A stretch of DNA of 64,000 bases from Acinetobacter brisouisimilis (GCF_000368265.1 NZ_KB851219.1:1371870-1435869); one strand, 5' to 3'; numbered from the stretch's first letter, positions 50,549 through 61,338 are shown. The notes: a model not told the origin generated them from the sequence alone. Numbers and translations: made by a program.

Positions 50549-52540
50549 ATGGATATGCTATTAGGTAAACTTGGATGGGGTGCCATCCCCAAAGAACCAA
50601 TTGTTATTGTGACTTCGATCATTATGGCACTTGGCGCAATCGCTGTTCTGGCAGGTATCACTTACTTTAAGAAGTGGGGTTACCTCTGGAAAGAATGGGC
50701 TATGTCTGTAGACCATAAAAAAATCGGTATCATGTATATCTTGGTATCTGTGATCATGCTAGTACGTGGTTTCGCAGATGCATTCATGATGCGTCTTCAA
50801 CTATTCCTTGCTAGTGGTGGCGGTGAAGGTTACTTACACCCTGACCACTATGACCAGATCTTCACTGCCCACGGCGTGATCATGATCTTCTTTGTAGCAA
50901 TGGGTCTAGTTGTTGGTTTATTCAACATCATTGTACCATTACAGATTGGTGCACGTGACGTTGCATTCCCTTTGCTTAACCAGTTCAGTTTCTGGGCATT
51001 TGCTGGTGCTGCTGGTCTAGTTATGGCATCACTGGTTCTTGGCGAATTTGCTGCAACTGGATGGATGGCATACCCTCCTCTTTCAGGCATTCAATACTCG
51101 CCAGGTGTCGGTGTAGACTACTGGATTTGGGCATTACAGGTTTCTGGCTTAGGTACGCTTTTAACAGGTGTTAACTTCTTTGTTACCATCATTAAAATGC
51201 GCGCACCTGGCATGAAATTGATGGACATGCCAATTTTCACTTGGACTGCATTATTTACTTGTGTTCTGATTATTGCGACTTTCCCTGTGTTAACTGCAAC
51301 TATTGCCATGTTGACACTTGACCGTTACTTCGATTTCCATTTCTTCACCAATGAGCTTGGCGGTAGCCCAATGCTGTATGTGAACTTGATTTGGACTTGG
51401 GGTCACCCTGAAGTTTATATTTTGGTATTGCCTGCATTTGGTGTGTACTCAGAAGTTGTACCTGTGTTTTCTCGTAAAGCACTATTTGGTTACAAAACTA
51501 TGGTATACGCAACTGGCGCAATTGCTGTTCTTTCTCTTATCGTTTGGTTACACCACTTCTTCGCCATGGGTGCAGGAGCGAACGTTAACGCGTTCTTTGG
51601 TATTATGACCATGATTATTGCGATCCCAACTGGTGTGAAAATCTTCTCTTGGTTATTCACCATGTATAAGGGTCGTATTACCTACACATCTCCAATGCTT
51701 TGGACACTAGGCTTCCTTGTGACTTTCGGTATTGGTGGTTTGACTGGTGTACTTATGGCGGTTCCACCTGCGGACTTCCTTGTGCACAACTCTTTATTCC
51801 TGATCGCCCACTTCCATAACGTAATTATTGGTGGTGTTGTATTCGCGATGTTTGCTGGTATTACCTTCTGGTGGCCAAAAATGTTTGGCTGGAAGTTAAA
51901 TGAAGCATGGGGTAAAGCATCTTTCTGGTTCTGGTTCATCGGTTTCTATTTCGCATTCATGCCTCTTTATGTTCTTGGTTTCATGGGCATGACTCGTCGT
52001 TTAAATACATATGACAACCCAGAATGGACACCTTACATATCGGTCGCTATGATTGGTGCAATCTTGGTTGCGATTGGTATTTTCTGTTTCGTTATGCAAG
52101 TTGTTGTTGGTTTCCTACAACGCAATAAAACTGTTGATTATACAGGCGACGTATGGGATGGCCGTACATTTGAATGGGCAACTTCTTCACCTGCTCCATT
52201 CTACAACTTTGCTTACTTGCCACAAGGCGAGCATATCGACCGCTTCTGGTTAGATAAAGAAAATGGTGTTGCGTACGTTAAGCCAACGAAATATGAAGAT
52301 ATTCATATGCCAACAGATCGTGTTGCTGGTTTTGCTTTAGCGATCCTAATCACAGTCATGTCATTTGGATTAATTTGGCATATCTGGTGGTTGGTTATTG
52401 TTTCGTTTGTTTCAATTATCATTACATTCATCAGAAGCTCAAATACTGAAAAAGTAGACTACTACGTACCAGCAGCTGAAGTTGAACGTATTGAAAACGA
52501 ACGCTTTGCAATCCTTGAAAAACACTTGAAGAAGGACTAA
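50549..52540 (+). CDS. cyoB: Cytochrome bo3 ubiquinol oxidase subunit I
   Basis: A 663-residue haem-copper oxidase with about 15 helices; it reduces oxygen to water and pumps protons. The CuB/cross-linked site [17 protein letters not shown], the CuB pair LHHFFAMG and the haem pair [11 protein letters not shown] are intact. [11 protein letters not shown] starts the family core. Length agrees with E. coli CyoB (663). It is separated from cyoA by two bases and from cyoC by four. Confidence 0.98.
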   Translation: MDMLLGKLGWGAIPKEPIVIVTSIIMALGAIAVLAGITYFKKWGYLWKEWAMSVDHKKIGIMYILVSVIMLVRGFADAFMMRLQLFLASGGGEGYLHPDHYDQIFTAHGVIMIFFVAMGLVVGLFNIIVPLQIGARDVAFPLLNQFSFWAFAGAAGLVMASLVLGEFAATGWMAYPPLSGIQYSPGVGVDYWIWALQVSGLGTLLTGVNFFVTIIKMRAPGMKLMDMPIFTWTALFTCVLIIATFPVLTATIAMLTLDRYFDFHFFTNELGGSPMLYVNLIWTWGHPEVYILVLPAFGVYSEVVPVFSRKALFGYKTMVYATGAIAVLSLIVWLHHFFAMGAGANVNAFFGIMTMIIAIPTGVKIFSWLFTMYKGRITYTSPMLWTLGFLVTFGIGGLTGVLMAVPPADFLVHNSLFLIAHFHNVIIGGVVFAMFAGITFWWPKMFGWKLNEAWGKASFWFWFIGFYFAFMPLYVLGFMGMTRRLNTYDNPEWTPYISVAMIGAILVAIGIFCFVMQVVVGFLQRNKTVDYTGDVWDGRTFEWATSSPAPFYNFAYLPQGEHIDRFWLDKENGVAYVKPTKYEDIHMPTDRVAGFALAILITVMSFGLIWHIWWLVIVSFVSIIITFIRSSNTEKVDYYVPAAEVERIENERFAILEKHLKKD

Positions 52541-52544
52541 GACA

Positions 52545-53168
52545 ATGGCTGACGTACTTCATCACGATAGCCATGGGCATGACGATCATCATCATCACGA
52601 TGACACTGATCTGACTACCTTTGGTTTCTGGACTTATTTGATGAGTGACTTGATCCTGTTCGGGACACTCTTCATTGCCTATGTAGTTTTACATACTCAT
52701 GTTCCTGCTGGCACGCCAAGTCCAAAAGAGTTATTTAGTGAATCTTTAGGTTACGTTTTAATTGAAACCTTTGCGCTTTTGATTTCTTCAGTAACTTTCG
52801 GTTTTGCTGTACTTGCACGTTACAAAAATAACGTGAATGGGGTAATTACTTGGTTAATTATCACATGGTTATTTGGTGCAGCCTTCATCGGTATGGAAAT
52901 CAATGAATTCCATCACCTTGTAGTTGAAGGTTACGGTCCAAGTCACAGTGCATTCTTATCTGCATTCTTTACTTTGGTTGGTACACACGGTATCCACGTG
53001 ACTTCTGGTCTGGTTTGGATGATCGTTTTGATGTTCCAAATCAAAAAGAATGGTTTAACTTTACCGAATACACGTCGCCTTGCTTGCCTAAGCTTGTTCT
53101 GGCACTTCCTTGACATCGTTTGGATCTGTGTATTTAGTGTTGTTTACTTGATGGGAGTTATCTCATGA
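52545..53168 (+). CDS. cyoC: Cytochrome bo3 ubiquinol oxidase subunit III
   Basis: A 207-residue, five-helix subunit. [24 protein letters not shown] and [14 protein letters not shown] are typical. The first 20 residues are very rich in His and Asp ([17 protein letters not shown]), more than in E. coli, and could bind metal. It overlaps cyoD by four bases. Confidence 0.97.
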   Translation: MADVLHHDSHGHDDHHHHDDTDLTTFGFWTYLMSDLILFGTLFIAYVVLHTHVPAGTPSPKELFSESLGYVLIETFALLISSVTFGFAVLARYKNNVNGVITWLIITWLFGAAFIGMEINEFHHLVVEGYGPSHSAFLSAFFTLVGTHGIHVTSGLVWMIVLMFQIKKNGLTLPNTRRLACLSLFWHFLDIVWICVFSVVYLMGVIS

Positions 53169-53491
53169 GTCATGATCATCATTCATCCGATGCATCTCAT
53201 GGCAACATGAAGCAATATACCATTGGCTTTATTTTGTCTATCATTCTCACCATCATCCCATTCGGGATGGTGATGACTGGTGGCTTTGGTCGTGGCTTGT
53301 TGCTTGCAGTTGTTGGCATTACTGCGATTGTTCAGGTTCTTGTACAGTTGATGTTCTTCTTACATATGAACTCATCTGAAGAACAACGCTGGAACGTGAT
53401 TGCTTTTATTTATACCATTCTAACCATCGCAATCTTGTTGATCGGGTCTGTTTGGGTAATGAACTATCTACATTTCAACATGATGATCTAA
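53165..53491 (+). CDS. cyoD: Cytochrome bo3 ubiquinol oxidase subunit IV
   Basis: A 108-residue, three-helix subunit that helps assemble the oxidase. Marks are [18 protein letters not shown] and [18 protein letters not shown]. It begins inside the cyoC stop (ATGA) and ends ten bases before cyoE. The N-terminus is also His-rich ([12 protein letters not shown]). Confidence 0.96.
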   Translation: MSHDHHSSDASHGNMKQYTIGFILSIILTIIPFGMVMTGGFGRGLLLAVVGITAIVQVLVQLMFFLHMNSSEEQRWNVIAFIYTILTIAILLIGSVWVMNYLHFNMMI

Positions 53492-53501
53492 ACTGGTTGT
53501 C

Positions 53502-54380
53502 ATGCTGAAAAAATATATATTCCTGACCAAGCCAGGGATACTCTTCGGTAACTTCGTTACTACCCTGGGCGGCTTCTTCTTAGCCGCCCAAGGCTCTGTA
53601 GATATCCTATTACTTCTCCTCACACTTTTAGGTACAACGCTAGTTGTTGCCTCAGGTTGTGTTGTCAATAACTTCATTGACCAAGACATCGATGACAAAA
53701 TGGAGCGCACACAAAACCGTGCTCTGGTAAAAAAAACCATCGAACCACAAGCTGCCCTAATTTTTGCAACAATTTTAGGTATTTCAGGTTTGAGCCTTTT
53801 ATGGTTTTTTGTCAATGCGTATGCAACGGGCTTTGCAGTTCTTGGCTTTATTGTTTATGTGTGTTTATACAGTTTGTGGTCAAAACGAACTTCCATTCAC
53901 CAAACTGTGATTGGCAGTATTTCGGGTGCCTGCCCTCCCGTGATTGGCTATACCGCTGTTGCACATGAGTTTGATGTTGCTGCTTTACTGGTCTTTTTAG
54001 CGTATGCAATTTGGCAAATGCCTCATTCTTGGGGAATTGCAATTTATCGCTTCGATGACTATAAACGTGCAGGAATTCCAATTTTGCCTGTTGCTCGCTC
54101 AATTTTTCGAACCAAAGTTGAATCTTTGATTTATGTGGTTTTATTTGCAGCGGTACTTAATGGCTTATATTGTTTTGGCTATACCAATGTCTTTTTTCTG
54201 ATTACCTTTAATGCATTATGTGCCTATTGGTTGTACTTATCGATTATTGGTTTTAAAGCTAAAAATGATCAGGTTTGGGCAAAACGTTATTTCCTGTATT
54301 CGGTGATTTTAATTACCGCACTCAGCATTAGCTTTAGTTTTAGCTATCAATCTCCTGCTCCACATTTGCCACTTTTTTGA
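53502..54380 (+). CDS. cyoE: Protohaem IX farnesyltransferase (haem O synthase)
   Basis: A 292-residue UbiA-type membrane enzyme that adds farnesyl to haem B to make the haem O needed by subunit I. The start LTKPGILFGNFVTTLGGF and the allylic diphosphate-binding motif NFIDQDIDDKMERTQNR are clear, as is YSLWSKRTSIHQTVIGSISGACPP. Last gene of the cyo operon, followed by a terminator. Confidence 0.97.
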   Translation: MLKKYIFLTKPGILFGNFVTTLGGFFLAAQGSVDILLLLLTLLGTTLVVASGCVVNNFIDQDIDDKMERTQNRALVKKTIEPQAALIFATILGISGLSLLWFFVNAYATGFAVLGFIVYVCLYSLWSKRTSIHQTVIGSISGACPPVIGYTAVAHEFDVAALLVFLAYAIWQMPHSWGIAIYRFDDYKRAGIPILPVARSIFRTKVESLIYVVLFAAVLNGLYCFGYTNVFFLITFNALCAYWLYLSIIGFKAKNDQVWAKRYFLYSVILITALSISFSFSYQSPAPHLPLF

Positions 54381-54388
54381 TATAAGTT

Positions 54389-54413
54389 AGAGTGGGTTTC
54401 CACTCTATCTTTT
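54389..54413 (+). terminator. Terminator of the cyo operon
   Basis: AGAGTGG-gttt-CCACTCT hairpin followed by a T-rich tail. Confidence 0.8.
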
Positions 54414-54495
54414 GTCAGTCCACACGAATTACTTTCCTTCTAGTTTCTTATACAATACCCAACATTCTAATAATGAATGAAATATGGATTATAAT

Positions 54496-56618
54496 ATGGG
54501 TTTGTCTAAGCATTTTTCCCGCTCACATTTCTGAGTTTAGCAACAAGTTTGAGCTTTTCAACACATGCCAGCTTCGATGAAGGCTGTTTCTCACCAAGTA
54601 TTCAAATCAATTCCAATAGTTATAATACCTGTAGCAATCTACCTGTTTTAGATCCTGCCAATGACAACAAAACCAATATGTATTTAATGTTGATTGATAT
54701 GGGTTTTGCAAAAGCCAACCCCATCACCAATACAAACAAAATATGGCTGGCAGAATATGGGATTGTACCGTTTGACACCGAAACCTTTACAGGGCAAATC
54801 AGCAGCAGTATACCTAATCAGCGTCAGGCTATACCAAATCAACCCGAAGCGATTTATGATGAGAAACAAAACTCGATTACCCTAGGTGAAACCCAGTTTA
54901 TTCAACAGGTTCAGGCATCCAAACAACTTTCAGCCACAGAAAAACAACAATTAATCACAGCCCGTCAAGCTATTCAAGCCAATCCTGAAACTGCCTTGGC
55001 ATTCGTTACAATCGATCCCAAGTGGTCTCAGCCTGCACAGCAGTTTGCATCTTATCTGAATGCATCTATTGCCTTTTATAATAGTGATTACATTACTGCG
55101 GGGAAAATTTACACTGTCCTGAGTACAGTTAGTCAGCCTTGGATTAAAGAAACCTCACAATATATGCTGATTCGGGTAGCCATCAATCAGGCTTATCGAA
55201 CTGGAACAGATACTTATGGTGACTTTGATGTTAGCAAAGTTGACCCAGTTTTAAGCAAAGCAATTTTTACTCGTATCAACGATTATTTGAAAACCTATCC
55301 TCTAGGCTTGTACCGTGCCAGTGCACGAGGTCTACTGCGTCGTGGATACTGGTTTTCAGGTCAAAACGATAAATTGGTACAGGAACTCATCTGGCAACTA
55401 CGACACCCTAAAGATCCCAATTACAATCTTGATATTCGGATTTTACCTGATGAGTTAGATCGACAAGTTTTTTCGAATGAAAAACTCAATCCAGACAGCT
55501 TAGAAGATCCTTTCTTTTTAACTATTTATGACCTCATGCAAATGCGTAAACCGTCTGGGGAAAATAAACATCCAATTACATGGGCACAATTACAACAGCA
55601 ACAAGCCTACTTTAAACAGCAACCTGAACTGTTCCAGTATTTACAGGCACTACATTTATTTTTTATTCAAAAACAATCTGCCCAAGCACTCAGCTACTTA
55701 CCTAAAAATGATCCGAGCAAGATCAGCAGTTACCTGCAACTCAGCCAAGTTATGTTGAAAGGTCGTATTTTAGAAGCACAGCAACCTCAGGCCGCTTATT
55801 CATATTGGAATACCATGTTGGAACGCACCAGCAACAATTATCAATATGCGACACTTGAAAGTGCTTTAGCCATTAACATGCAGAAAAATAAAAACTATGC
55901 AGGATTTCTAGCCAAGGACAGTAAAATCAAACAACGTAATTTGCGTAAGATTTTTATTCAAAAAATTGCAGATCAAACCAGTTTGGAGCAGATGCTTGCA
56001 TCCAAAGACACTAACGCAGATGAGCGCAATATTGCGCTAGACACCTTACTGCAAGAAGCAATTATGCAGCAGGACTACAACACCTTTATTCAAAATTTCA
56101 AATATGTCCCGAAAAATGCAGCCCAATACCAAGGCTACTCCAGCAAAAATGAAGACTATAAAGCTCAGCCACCACTTTCCATTTTTGTTTGGCAAGGTAA
56201 AAAAATTAGCCCTGAAATTCAGTGCAGTTCATTGATTGATACGGTTACGCAATTATCCAAAAATCCGAATGATCGACTAGCGAGTGTTTGTTTAGGTGAA
56301 GCAATTCGTGAGACAGGTAATTTTCTAGATACGTTTACAAATGAAAGCCATCCCGATATTTTGGGTGAAATTAAAAAACCTGTAAAAAGCCAGATTTTTT
56401 ACCGTGGTACAACTTACCAAAAAATTATTCAAGAAGCTCAACCCAGTGAATTACAAGCCTATGCACTGTATCGTGCAATTCAATGTTATGCGCCAAGTGG
56501 AACCAATGAATGTGGCGATAAAGCAGTGAATAAAGCGACTCGTAAACAATGGTTTCAGAAACTTAAAACCCAATATCCAAACACGACTTGGGCAAAATCT
56601 TTAAAATATTACTGGTGA
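54496..56618 (+). CDS. Large exported protein of unknown function with a frameshift in its signal peptide
   Basis: From 54549 the frame gives 689 residues with no usable start of its own. Upstream, ATG 54496 begins MGLSKH in another phase. If the five-T run at 54513-54517 had six Ts, the two join as MGLSKHFFPLTFLSLATSLSFSTHA followed by SFDEG, a clear signal peptide with an AxA-like cleavage site. So one T is missing from a homopolymer. The mature protein is soluble, helical and Gln-rich, possibly TPR- or Sel1-like in the middle, with four or more cysteines. No family is recognised. The DUF3142 gene follows five bases after, so they form an operon. Confidence 0.7.
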
Positions 56619-56622
56619 TACT

Positions 56623-57354
56623 GTGCAACGTTTTTTTCAAACTGCGTGGATCATTTTACTGGGTTTAATCAGTTGTCCATTAGCTTATAGCCATGTCGAT
56701 GCACAGCATTATCAGCAATTTTGGTTATGGGGCAATATTCAAACACGCCCCTATTTATCCAATGCGACCGAATTGTATATTTTGCAGGGTGAGGTTAAAT
56801 TTTCACGGTCTGAGCAGCGCAGTCAACTGATTCCTCAAGGAATTGGTTTACGTACATTTCCTCGGCAGCAAAAAGTCTGGCTGGTATTTCGAGCCACTCA
56901 TTTACAGTGGCAGACCGAAACCACAATGCAGATTATTCAGCGCCTACAGCAATGGAAAAATGCAGGTAATCAACTTATCGGACTGCAAATTGACTTTGAT
57001 AGTGGTACACGTAATCTTGGATCATATGCTGACTTTCTTATACAACTTCGCCAAAAATTGCCTAAACCTTATCGTTTAAGTATTACGGGCTTACTGGACT
57101 GGACTAACCATCAAGATCCGCAAACGTTGAGTAAATTACAGCAAAGTGTCGATGAAATCGTACTGCAAAGCTATCAGGGGCAGCATACCATTGAAAACTA
57201 TGCTCAATATGTTCAACGTTTAAAAATGTTACCTATTCCTTTTAAGCTCGGGCTGGTCGAACATGGTACATGGCAGCCACCTTCAGATTTAGAGTCAAAT
57301 CCCAATTTCTTGGGCTATGTGGTTTTTCTGCTACCGAAAAAGTTTGACAAATAA
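56623..57354 (+). CDS. DUF3142-type exported protein
   Basis: A 243-residue protein starting at GTG with a signal peptide (about 1-23, ending PLAYSHV). The body looks like a TIM-barrel fragment: LRTFPRQQKVWLVFRATHLQW, LIGLQIDFDSGTRNLGSYADFLIQLR, YRLSITGLLDW and VDEIVLQSYQGQHT are spaced like barrel strands, and the IDFD motif may be catalytic. This resembles DUF3142, related in fold to sugar-cleaving enzymes; I cannot name a substrate. It follows the large exported protein by four bases. Confidence 0.7.
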   Translation: MQRFFQTAWIILLGLISCPLAYSHVDAQHYQQFWLWGNIQTRPYLSNATELYILQGEVKFSRSEQRSQLIPQGIGLRTFPRQQKVWLVFRATHLQWQTETTMQIIQRLQQWKNAGNQLIGLQIDFDSGTRNLGSYADFLIQLRQKLPKPYRLSITGLLDWTNHQDPQTLSKLQQSVDEIVLQSYQGQHTIENYAQYVQRLKMLPIPFKLGLVEHGTWQPPSDLESNPNFLGYVVFLLPKKFDK

Positions 57355-57415
57355 TGACGTTTTTTCTTGAGTTAAATGGGCTGATCTTATAAAATTCAGC
57401 CTTCGCAATTTGCGA

Positions 57416-57487
57416 CTCAACTTTTAAAGTTGAGACTCCTTGCTTCTAAAAATTTATTTAGGGGCTGTCTAAACCGTAAGGAGCTGA
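57416..57487 (+). promoter_or_regulatory. rpsF leader with hairpin and S6/S18-like element
   Basis: A stem CTCAACTTT / AAAGTTGAG (57416-57434) precedes the short segment GGGGCTGTCTAAACCGTAAG (57462-57481) next to the AAGGAG site. CCG near the ribosome site recalls the S6:S18 binding leader known before rpsF in many bacteria. This is an inference from motif and place. Confidence 0.3.
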
Positions 57488-57489
57488 CA

Positions 57490-57876
57490 ATGCGTCATTA
57501 CGAAATCGTACTTTTAGTACACCCTGATCAAAGCGATCAAGTGGTTGGTATGGTAGAACGCTATATCTCTCACATCAAAGATGCTGAAGGTCAAATTCAC
57601 CGCTTAGAAGATTGGGGCCGCCGCCAATTGGCTTACCCGATTAACAAAATTCATAAAGCACACTACATTTTAATGAATGTTGAATGTGGTCAAACGACTC
57701 TTGATGAATTAGAAGAATTGTTCCGTTATAACGATGCAATCATTCGTAACTTGATCATCCGTCGTGAACACGCAATTACTGAAGAGTCTTTGCTTGCTAA
57801 AAGTGCTGAAGAAAAACGTGCGCGTAAAGCTCAACGTGAAGAAGCACAGCAAGTTTCTCAAGAAGCTGCTGAATAA
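57490..57876 (+). CDS. rpsF: 30S ribosomal protein S6
   Basis: A 128-residue small-subunit protein; [17 protein letters not shown] and [14 protein letters not shown] are diagnostic, and [15 protein letters not shown] follows. The C-terminus is a charged tail ([20 protein letters not shown]). ATG 57490 has AAGGAG upstream; the longer frame from 57430 is not needed. First gene of rpsF-rpsR-rplI. Confidence 0.98.
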   Translation: MRHYEIVLLVHPDQSDQVVGMVERYISHIKDAEGQIHRLEDWGRRQLAYPINKIHKAHYILMNVECGQTTLDELEELFRYNDAIIRNLIIRREHAITEESLLAKSAEEKRARKAQREEAQQVSQEAAE

Positions 57877-57887
57877 GGAGAACATCA

Positions 57888-58115
57888 ATGGCACGTTTTT
57901 ACCGTCGTCGCAAGTTCTGCCGCTTTACAGCTGAGAATGTTGCGTACATCGATTACAAAGATATCGACACTTTGAAACAGTACATCACTGAAAACGGCAA
58001 GATTGTTCCTAGCCGTATCACTGGTACTAAAGCTCGTTATCAACGTCAGTTAGCGCTTGCAATTAAACAAGCTCGCTATTTGTCTTTGATTCCGTACACT
58101 GACAACCATAAGTGA
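57888..58115 (+). CDS. rpsR: 30S ribosomal protein S18
   Basis: A 75-residue protein, [17 protein letters not shown], with the basic core [24 protein letters not shown] almost invariant in proteobacteria. It binds 16S rRNA with S6. It is 11 bases after rpsF and 8 before rplI. priB, found between them in E. coli, is absent. Confidence 0.98.
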
Positions 58116-58123
58116 GGTGATCT

Positions 58124-58570
58124 GTGGACGTTATCTTATTACAACGCATTAAAAACCTTGGTAAATTAGGCGATAAAGTTTCTGTGAAAGCTGGTTACGG
58201 CCGTAACTTCCTTATCCCTCAAGGTAAAGCAGTTGCTGCGACTGAAGCAAACACAACTGCTTTTGAAGCTCGTCGTGCTGAACTTGAAAAACAAGAAGCT
58301 GAAGTATTAGGCGCAGCTCAAGCACGTGCTGACCAATTGAACGAAGTAAATATCGTTATCACTGCGAAAGCAGGCGATGAAGGTAAACTATTCGGTTCAA
58401 TCGGTACTCGCGACATTGCAGACGCATTAACAAATGCTGGTCTTGTAGTGGATCGTGCTGAAGTTCGCTTACCAAATGGTGCGCTTCGTCATACTGGTGA
58501 ATTCAACATCGCAATCCAATTGCATCATGATGTTGCTGCTGAAGTACTTGTTACTATCGTTTCTGAGTAA
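58124..58570 (+). CDS. rplI: 50S ribosomal protein L9
   Basis: A 148-residue two-domain protein; [19 protein letters not shown] and [13 protein letters not shown] are typical, followed by the long helix and C-terminal domain ([16 protein letters not shown]). Start is GTG 58124. A strong terminator follows. Confidence 0.98.
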   Translation: MDVILLQRIKNLGKLGDKVSVKAGYGRNFLIPQGKAVAATEANTTAFEARRAELEKQEAEVLGAAQARADQLNEVNIVITAKAGDEGKLFGSIGTRDIADALTNAGLVVDRAEVRLPNGALRHTGEFNIAIQLHHDVAAEVLVTIVSE

Positions 58571-58586
58571 TTTCAGTACCATTCCC

Positions 58587-58622
58587 AAAAAAAAGAGCAT
58601 GCTTCTGCATGCTCTTTTTTTT
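58587..58622 (+). terminator. Terminator of the rpsF operon
   Basis: Eight As, GAGCATGC-ttct-GCATGCTC, eight Ts. Confidence 0.93.
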
Positions 58623-58752
58623 CATCATAGTTTTTTCTGATTCATCTGTTCATTTATATTGTTATTAAGATTATGTAGTTTGTCACTTTTGTTTTAAGAT
58701 AGATTCGCTAATCTTTTTGTTTTCCCCTGCTTTATTCAATTTAAGGTTATCT

Positions 58753-60201
58753 ATGTCTCAGGCGAATGCCACAGTTGCACAACACTCTGTTTCTTCTGAA
58801 AATAAAAATACGGAGTCGTCAGGTCAACTCAAAGAATTTCGTACACCTCCACATAACTTGGCAATTGAACAGGCTGTTTTAGCCGCATTAATGACTGTTG
58901 CCGAATCTTTTGAACAAGTCAGTGATGTACTCAATGAAAATGATTTTTATGCAACTCGGCATAAATATATTTTTCGCGCCATTGAAAAACTGGCACAAGA
59001 AAACTCGCCTTACGATGCAGTATTAGTCAATGACTGGTTATTTAAACAAAACCTGCTTGATGCAATTGGTGGCGAAGACTACCTCATGCAACTCATGTCA
59101 GACTCACCTGCAAGTTTCTATAATTTAGAAACCTATGCCATTAAAATTCGTGAATTTGCTACCCTGCGCAGTATGATTAAAGCCAGCAATGAAATTTTGC
59201 TGAATGCGTATAACACCAACGGACGCAGTGTTTCTGAAATTCTTGATTTAGCAGAAACAAATATTTTTTCGATTGCTGAACAGCACAATAACAATAAGAA
59301 AAATTCAGGCCCTCAACCGATTACGGCTGTGGTCTCTGACGTATTCAATAAACTCAGTGAATTATCGCAACTTGAAGGTAATATCACAGGTTTGACCACA
59401 GGATTTGTTGAACTAGACAACAAGACCTCAGGGATGCAAGGCGGCGACATGATTATTGTTGCAGCACGTCCATCCATGGGGAAAACCACTTTTGCCATGA
59501 ATCTGGTTGAAAGTGTGCTGTTTAACTGTGATCTGCCAGCACTGGTTTTTTCAATGGAAATGCCCGCCGATTCGATTGCCATGCGTTTAATCTCATCGTT
59601 TGGTAAAGTCCACCAAGGACATTTGCGTTCAGGCAAACTTGATAGTGATGAATGGTCTAAAGTTACAGGCACAATTTTACAACTTCAAGAAAAGCACCTT
59701 TATATTGACGATTCCTCTGCACTTCCACCCACAGAATTACGCGCCCGTGCTCGCCGTGTTGCCAAGCAACATGGGGGCAAACTCGGTTGTATCATGGTTG
59801 ACTATTTGCAATTGATGAAAGTACCGGGTATGGGGGATAACCGTGTTGGTGAGATTGGTGAGATTTCCCGAAGTCTAAAAGCTTTAGCAAAAGAAATGAA
59901 CTGCCCTGTTATTGCACTATCACAGCTCAACCGAAGTTTGGAAAACCGACCAAACAAACGCCCAGTGATGTCAGACTTGCGTGAATCTGGTGCGATTGAA
60001 CAAGATGCGGATTTAATCATGTTTATTTACCGCGATGAAGTTTACAACAAAGAGTCCAAAGAAGCTGGCACTGCAGAAATTATTATCGGTAAGCAACGTA
60101 ATGGTCCTATTGGAACAGTACGACTGGCTTTTGAAGGACAATACACTCGTTTTAGTAATCTCTCTCCCGAGTACTATAACCAATTTGATGACGAAGAATA
60201 A
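58753..60201 (+). CDS. dnaB: Replicative DNA helicase DnaB
   Basis: A 482-residue hexameric helicase that unwinds DNA at the fork. The N-terminal domain starts PPHNLAIEQAVLAALM, and the RecA-like domain has AARPSMGKTTFAMNLVE (Walker A), LGCIMVDYLQLM (Walker B) and ALSQLNRSLENRPNKRP. No intein interrupts it. ATG 58753 has AAGG seven bases upstream. alr follows after 19 bases, as in many gammaproteobacteria. Confidence 0.98.
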   Translation: MSQANATVAQHSVSSENKNTESSGQLKEFRTPPHNLAIEQAVLAALMTVAESFEQVSDVLNENDFYATRHKYIFRAIEKLAQENSPYDAVLVNDWLFKQNLLDAIGGEDYLMQLMSDSPASFYNLETYAIKIREFATLRSMIKASNEILLNAYNTNGRSVSEILDLAETNIFSIAEQHNNNKKNSGPQPITAVVSDVFNKLSELSQLEGNITGLTTGFVELDNKTSGMQGGDMIIVAARPSMGKTTFAMNLVESVLFNCDLPALVFSMEMPADSIAMRLISSFGKVHQGHLRSGKLDSDEWSKVTGTILQLQEKHLYIDDSSALPPTELRARARRVAKQHGGKLGCIMVDYLQLMKVPGMGDNRVGEIGEISRSLKALAKEMNCPVIALSQLNRSLENRPNKRPVMSDLRESGAIEQDADLIMFIYRDEVYNKESKEAGTAEIIIGKQRNGPIGTVRLAFEGQYTRFSNLSPEYYNQFDDEE

Positions 60202-60220
60202 TCTCTTAAGGAGTCCGAAA

Positions 60221-61294
60221 GTGCGTCAAGCTACAGTTACTATCAACCGCGAAGCACTACAGCATAACTTGAACAGAGTGAAACAGCTCGCGCCAAATTC
60301 CAAGGTCGTCAGTATGGTCAAAGCCAATGCCTATGGTCATGGACTAGAAAACTGTTTGTCTGCACTTACACAATCAGATTCTTTTGGAGTTGCTTGCTTA
60401 GATGAAGCAATTGAAATTCGTCAATTGGGTTTTAATCAGTTGGTTACCTTAATTGAAGGTGTTTTTAGTGAAGATGAAATGCAAATTGCCATCGATAATA
60501 AATTCGAATGCATGCTGCACCATCAGCAACAACTTGACTGGATTCGTAAATATAAAAACCAATATCAGGCAAAAGGCTTAAAAGTCTGGGTCAAACTCAA
60601 TAGTGGTATGAACCGTTTAGGCTTTAAAGTCCCTGAAATTATTGACATCATCAATACATTGAAAGCTGAAGGTTTTGAATGTGTCTTGGCAATGCACTTC
60701 GCTAACGCCGATGCTGATGACCACCCAATGAACGAACAGCAAAAACAACAATTTTTACAAGTACGTGAAGCCTGTGCACCTGTCTTAAGTTCTTGCTGTA
60801 ACTCAGCTGCGATCATGAAATGGCCAGAGCTGCACTTTGATTATGTGCGTCCAGGCATCATGTTATACGGTGCAACACCGTTTGATCACCGCCCTGTCGC
60901 AGAACTTGGACTTCAACCAGTCATGACTTTTAGCGCAGGCATTATGGCTTTAAATAAAATTCATGCAGGCGAAAAAGTGGGATACGGCTCAACTTTCGTT
61001 GCACACAAAGATATGGAAATTGCCATTGTCTCAATTGGTTATGGTGATGGCTATCCACGTGCATACATTGAGCAAAACTATGTTGTTGTAAATGGTCAAA
61101 CCGTTCCTTTAGTTGGTCGTGTCAGTATGGACATGATGGCAATTGATGTCACAGGTTTAAATGTCAGCATTGATACTCCTGTTGAACTTTGGGGGACACA
61201 GCGCCTAGTCGATGATGTTGCCAAAGCAAATGGAACTATTGGTTATGAATTACTTTGCCGTTTAAGTAAACGTCCTACACGCCAAGTGATTTAA
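60221..61294 (+). CDS. alr: Alanine racemase
   Basis: A 357-residue PLP enzyme interconverting L- and D-alanine for peptidoglycan. The PLP lysine lies in VSMVKANAYGHG and the catalytic tyrosine in KVGYGSTFVA; NSGMNRLGF and GRVSMDMMAIDV are typical. GTG 60221 with AAGGAG upstream sets the start; the open frame continues backwards over the dnaB end but is not used. It is the only racemase in the window and is not linked to dadA. Confidence 0.97.
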   Translation: MRQATVTINREALQHNLNRVKQLAPNSKVVSMVKANAYGHGLENCLSALTQSDSFGVACLDEAIEIRQLGFNQLVTLIEGVFSEDEMQIAIDNKFECMLHHQQQLDWIRKYKNQYQAKGLKVWVKLNSGMNRLGFKVPEIIDIINTLKAEGFECVLAMHFANADADDHPMNEQQKQQFLQVREACAPVLSSCCNSAAIMKWPELHFDYVRPGIMLYGATPFDHRPVAELGLQPVMTFSAGIMALNKIHAGEKVGYGSTFVAHKDMEIAIVSIGYGDGYPRAYIEQNYVVVNGQTVPLVGRVSMDMMAIDVTGLNVSIDTPVELWGTQRLVDDVAKANGTIGYELLCRLSKRPTRQVI

Positions 61295-61296
61295 TC

Positions 61297-61338
61297 AAAA
61301 AAAAGAAAGCCAAGTTGAACTTGGCTTTCTTTTTTTTA
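61297..61338 (+). terminator. Terminator of dnaB-alr
   Basis: GAAAGCCAAGTT / AACTTGGCTTTC stem with A-run before and T-run after. Confidence 0.93.

Noticed and set aside
54392..54580. Short frame between cyoE and the large exported protein
   Set aside because: It ends inside the next gene, has no ribosome site, and is explained as an overlap of the terminator and the frameshifted start.
57430..57489. Extended N-terminus of ribosomal protein S6
   Set aside because: MRHYEIV at 57490 is the family start and has a perfect ribosome site; the extension would run through the leader hairpin.
60035..60220. Alanine racemase fused to the end of dnaB in another frame
   Set aside because: The extra 62 residues are the dnaB end read out of frame; GTG 60221 with AAGGAG is the start.
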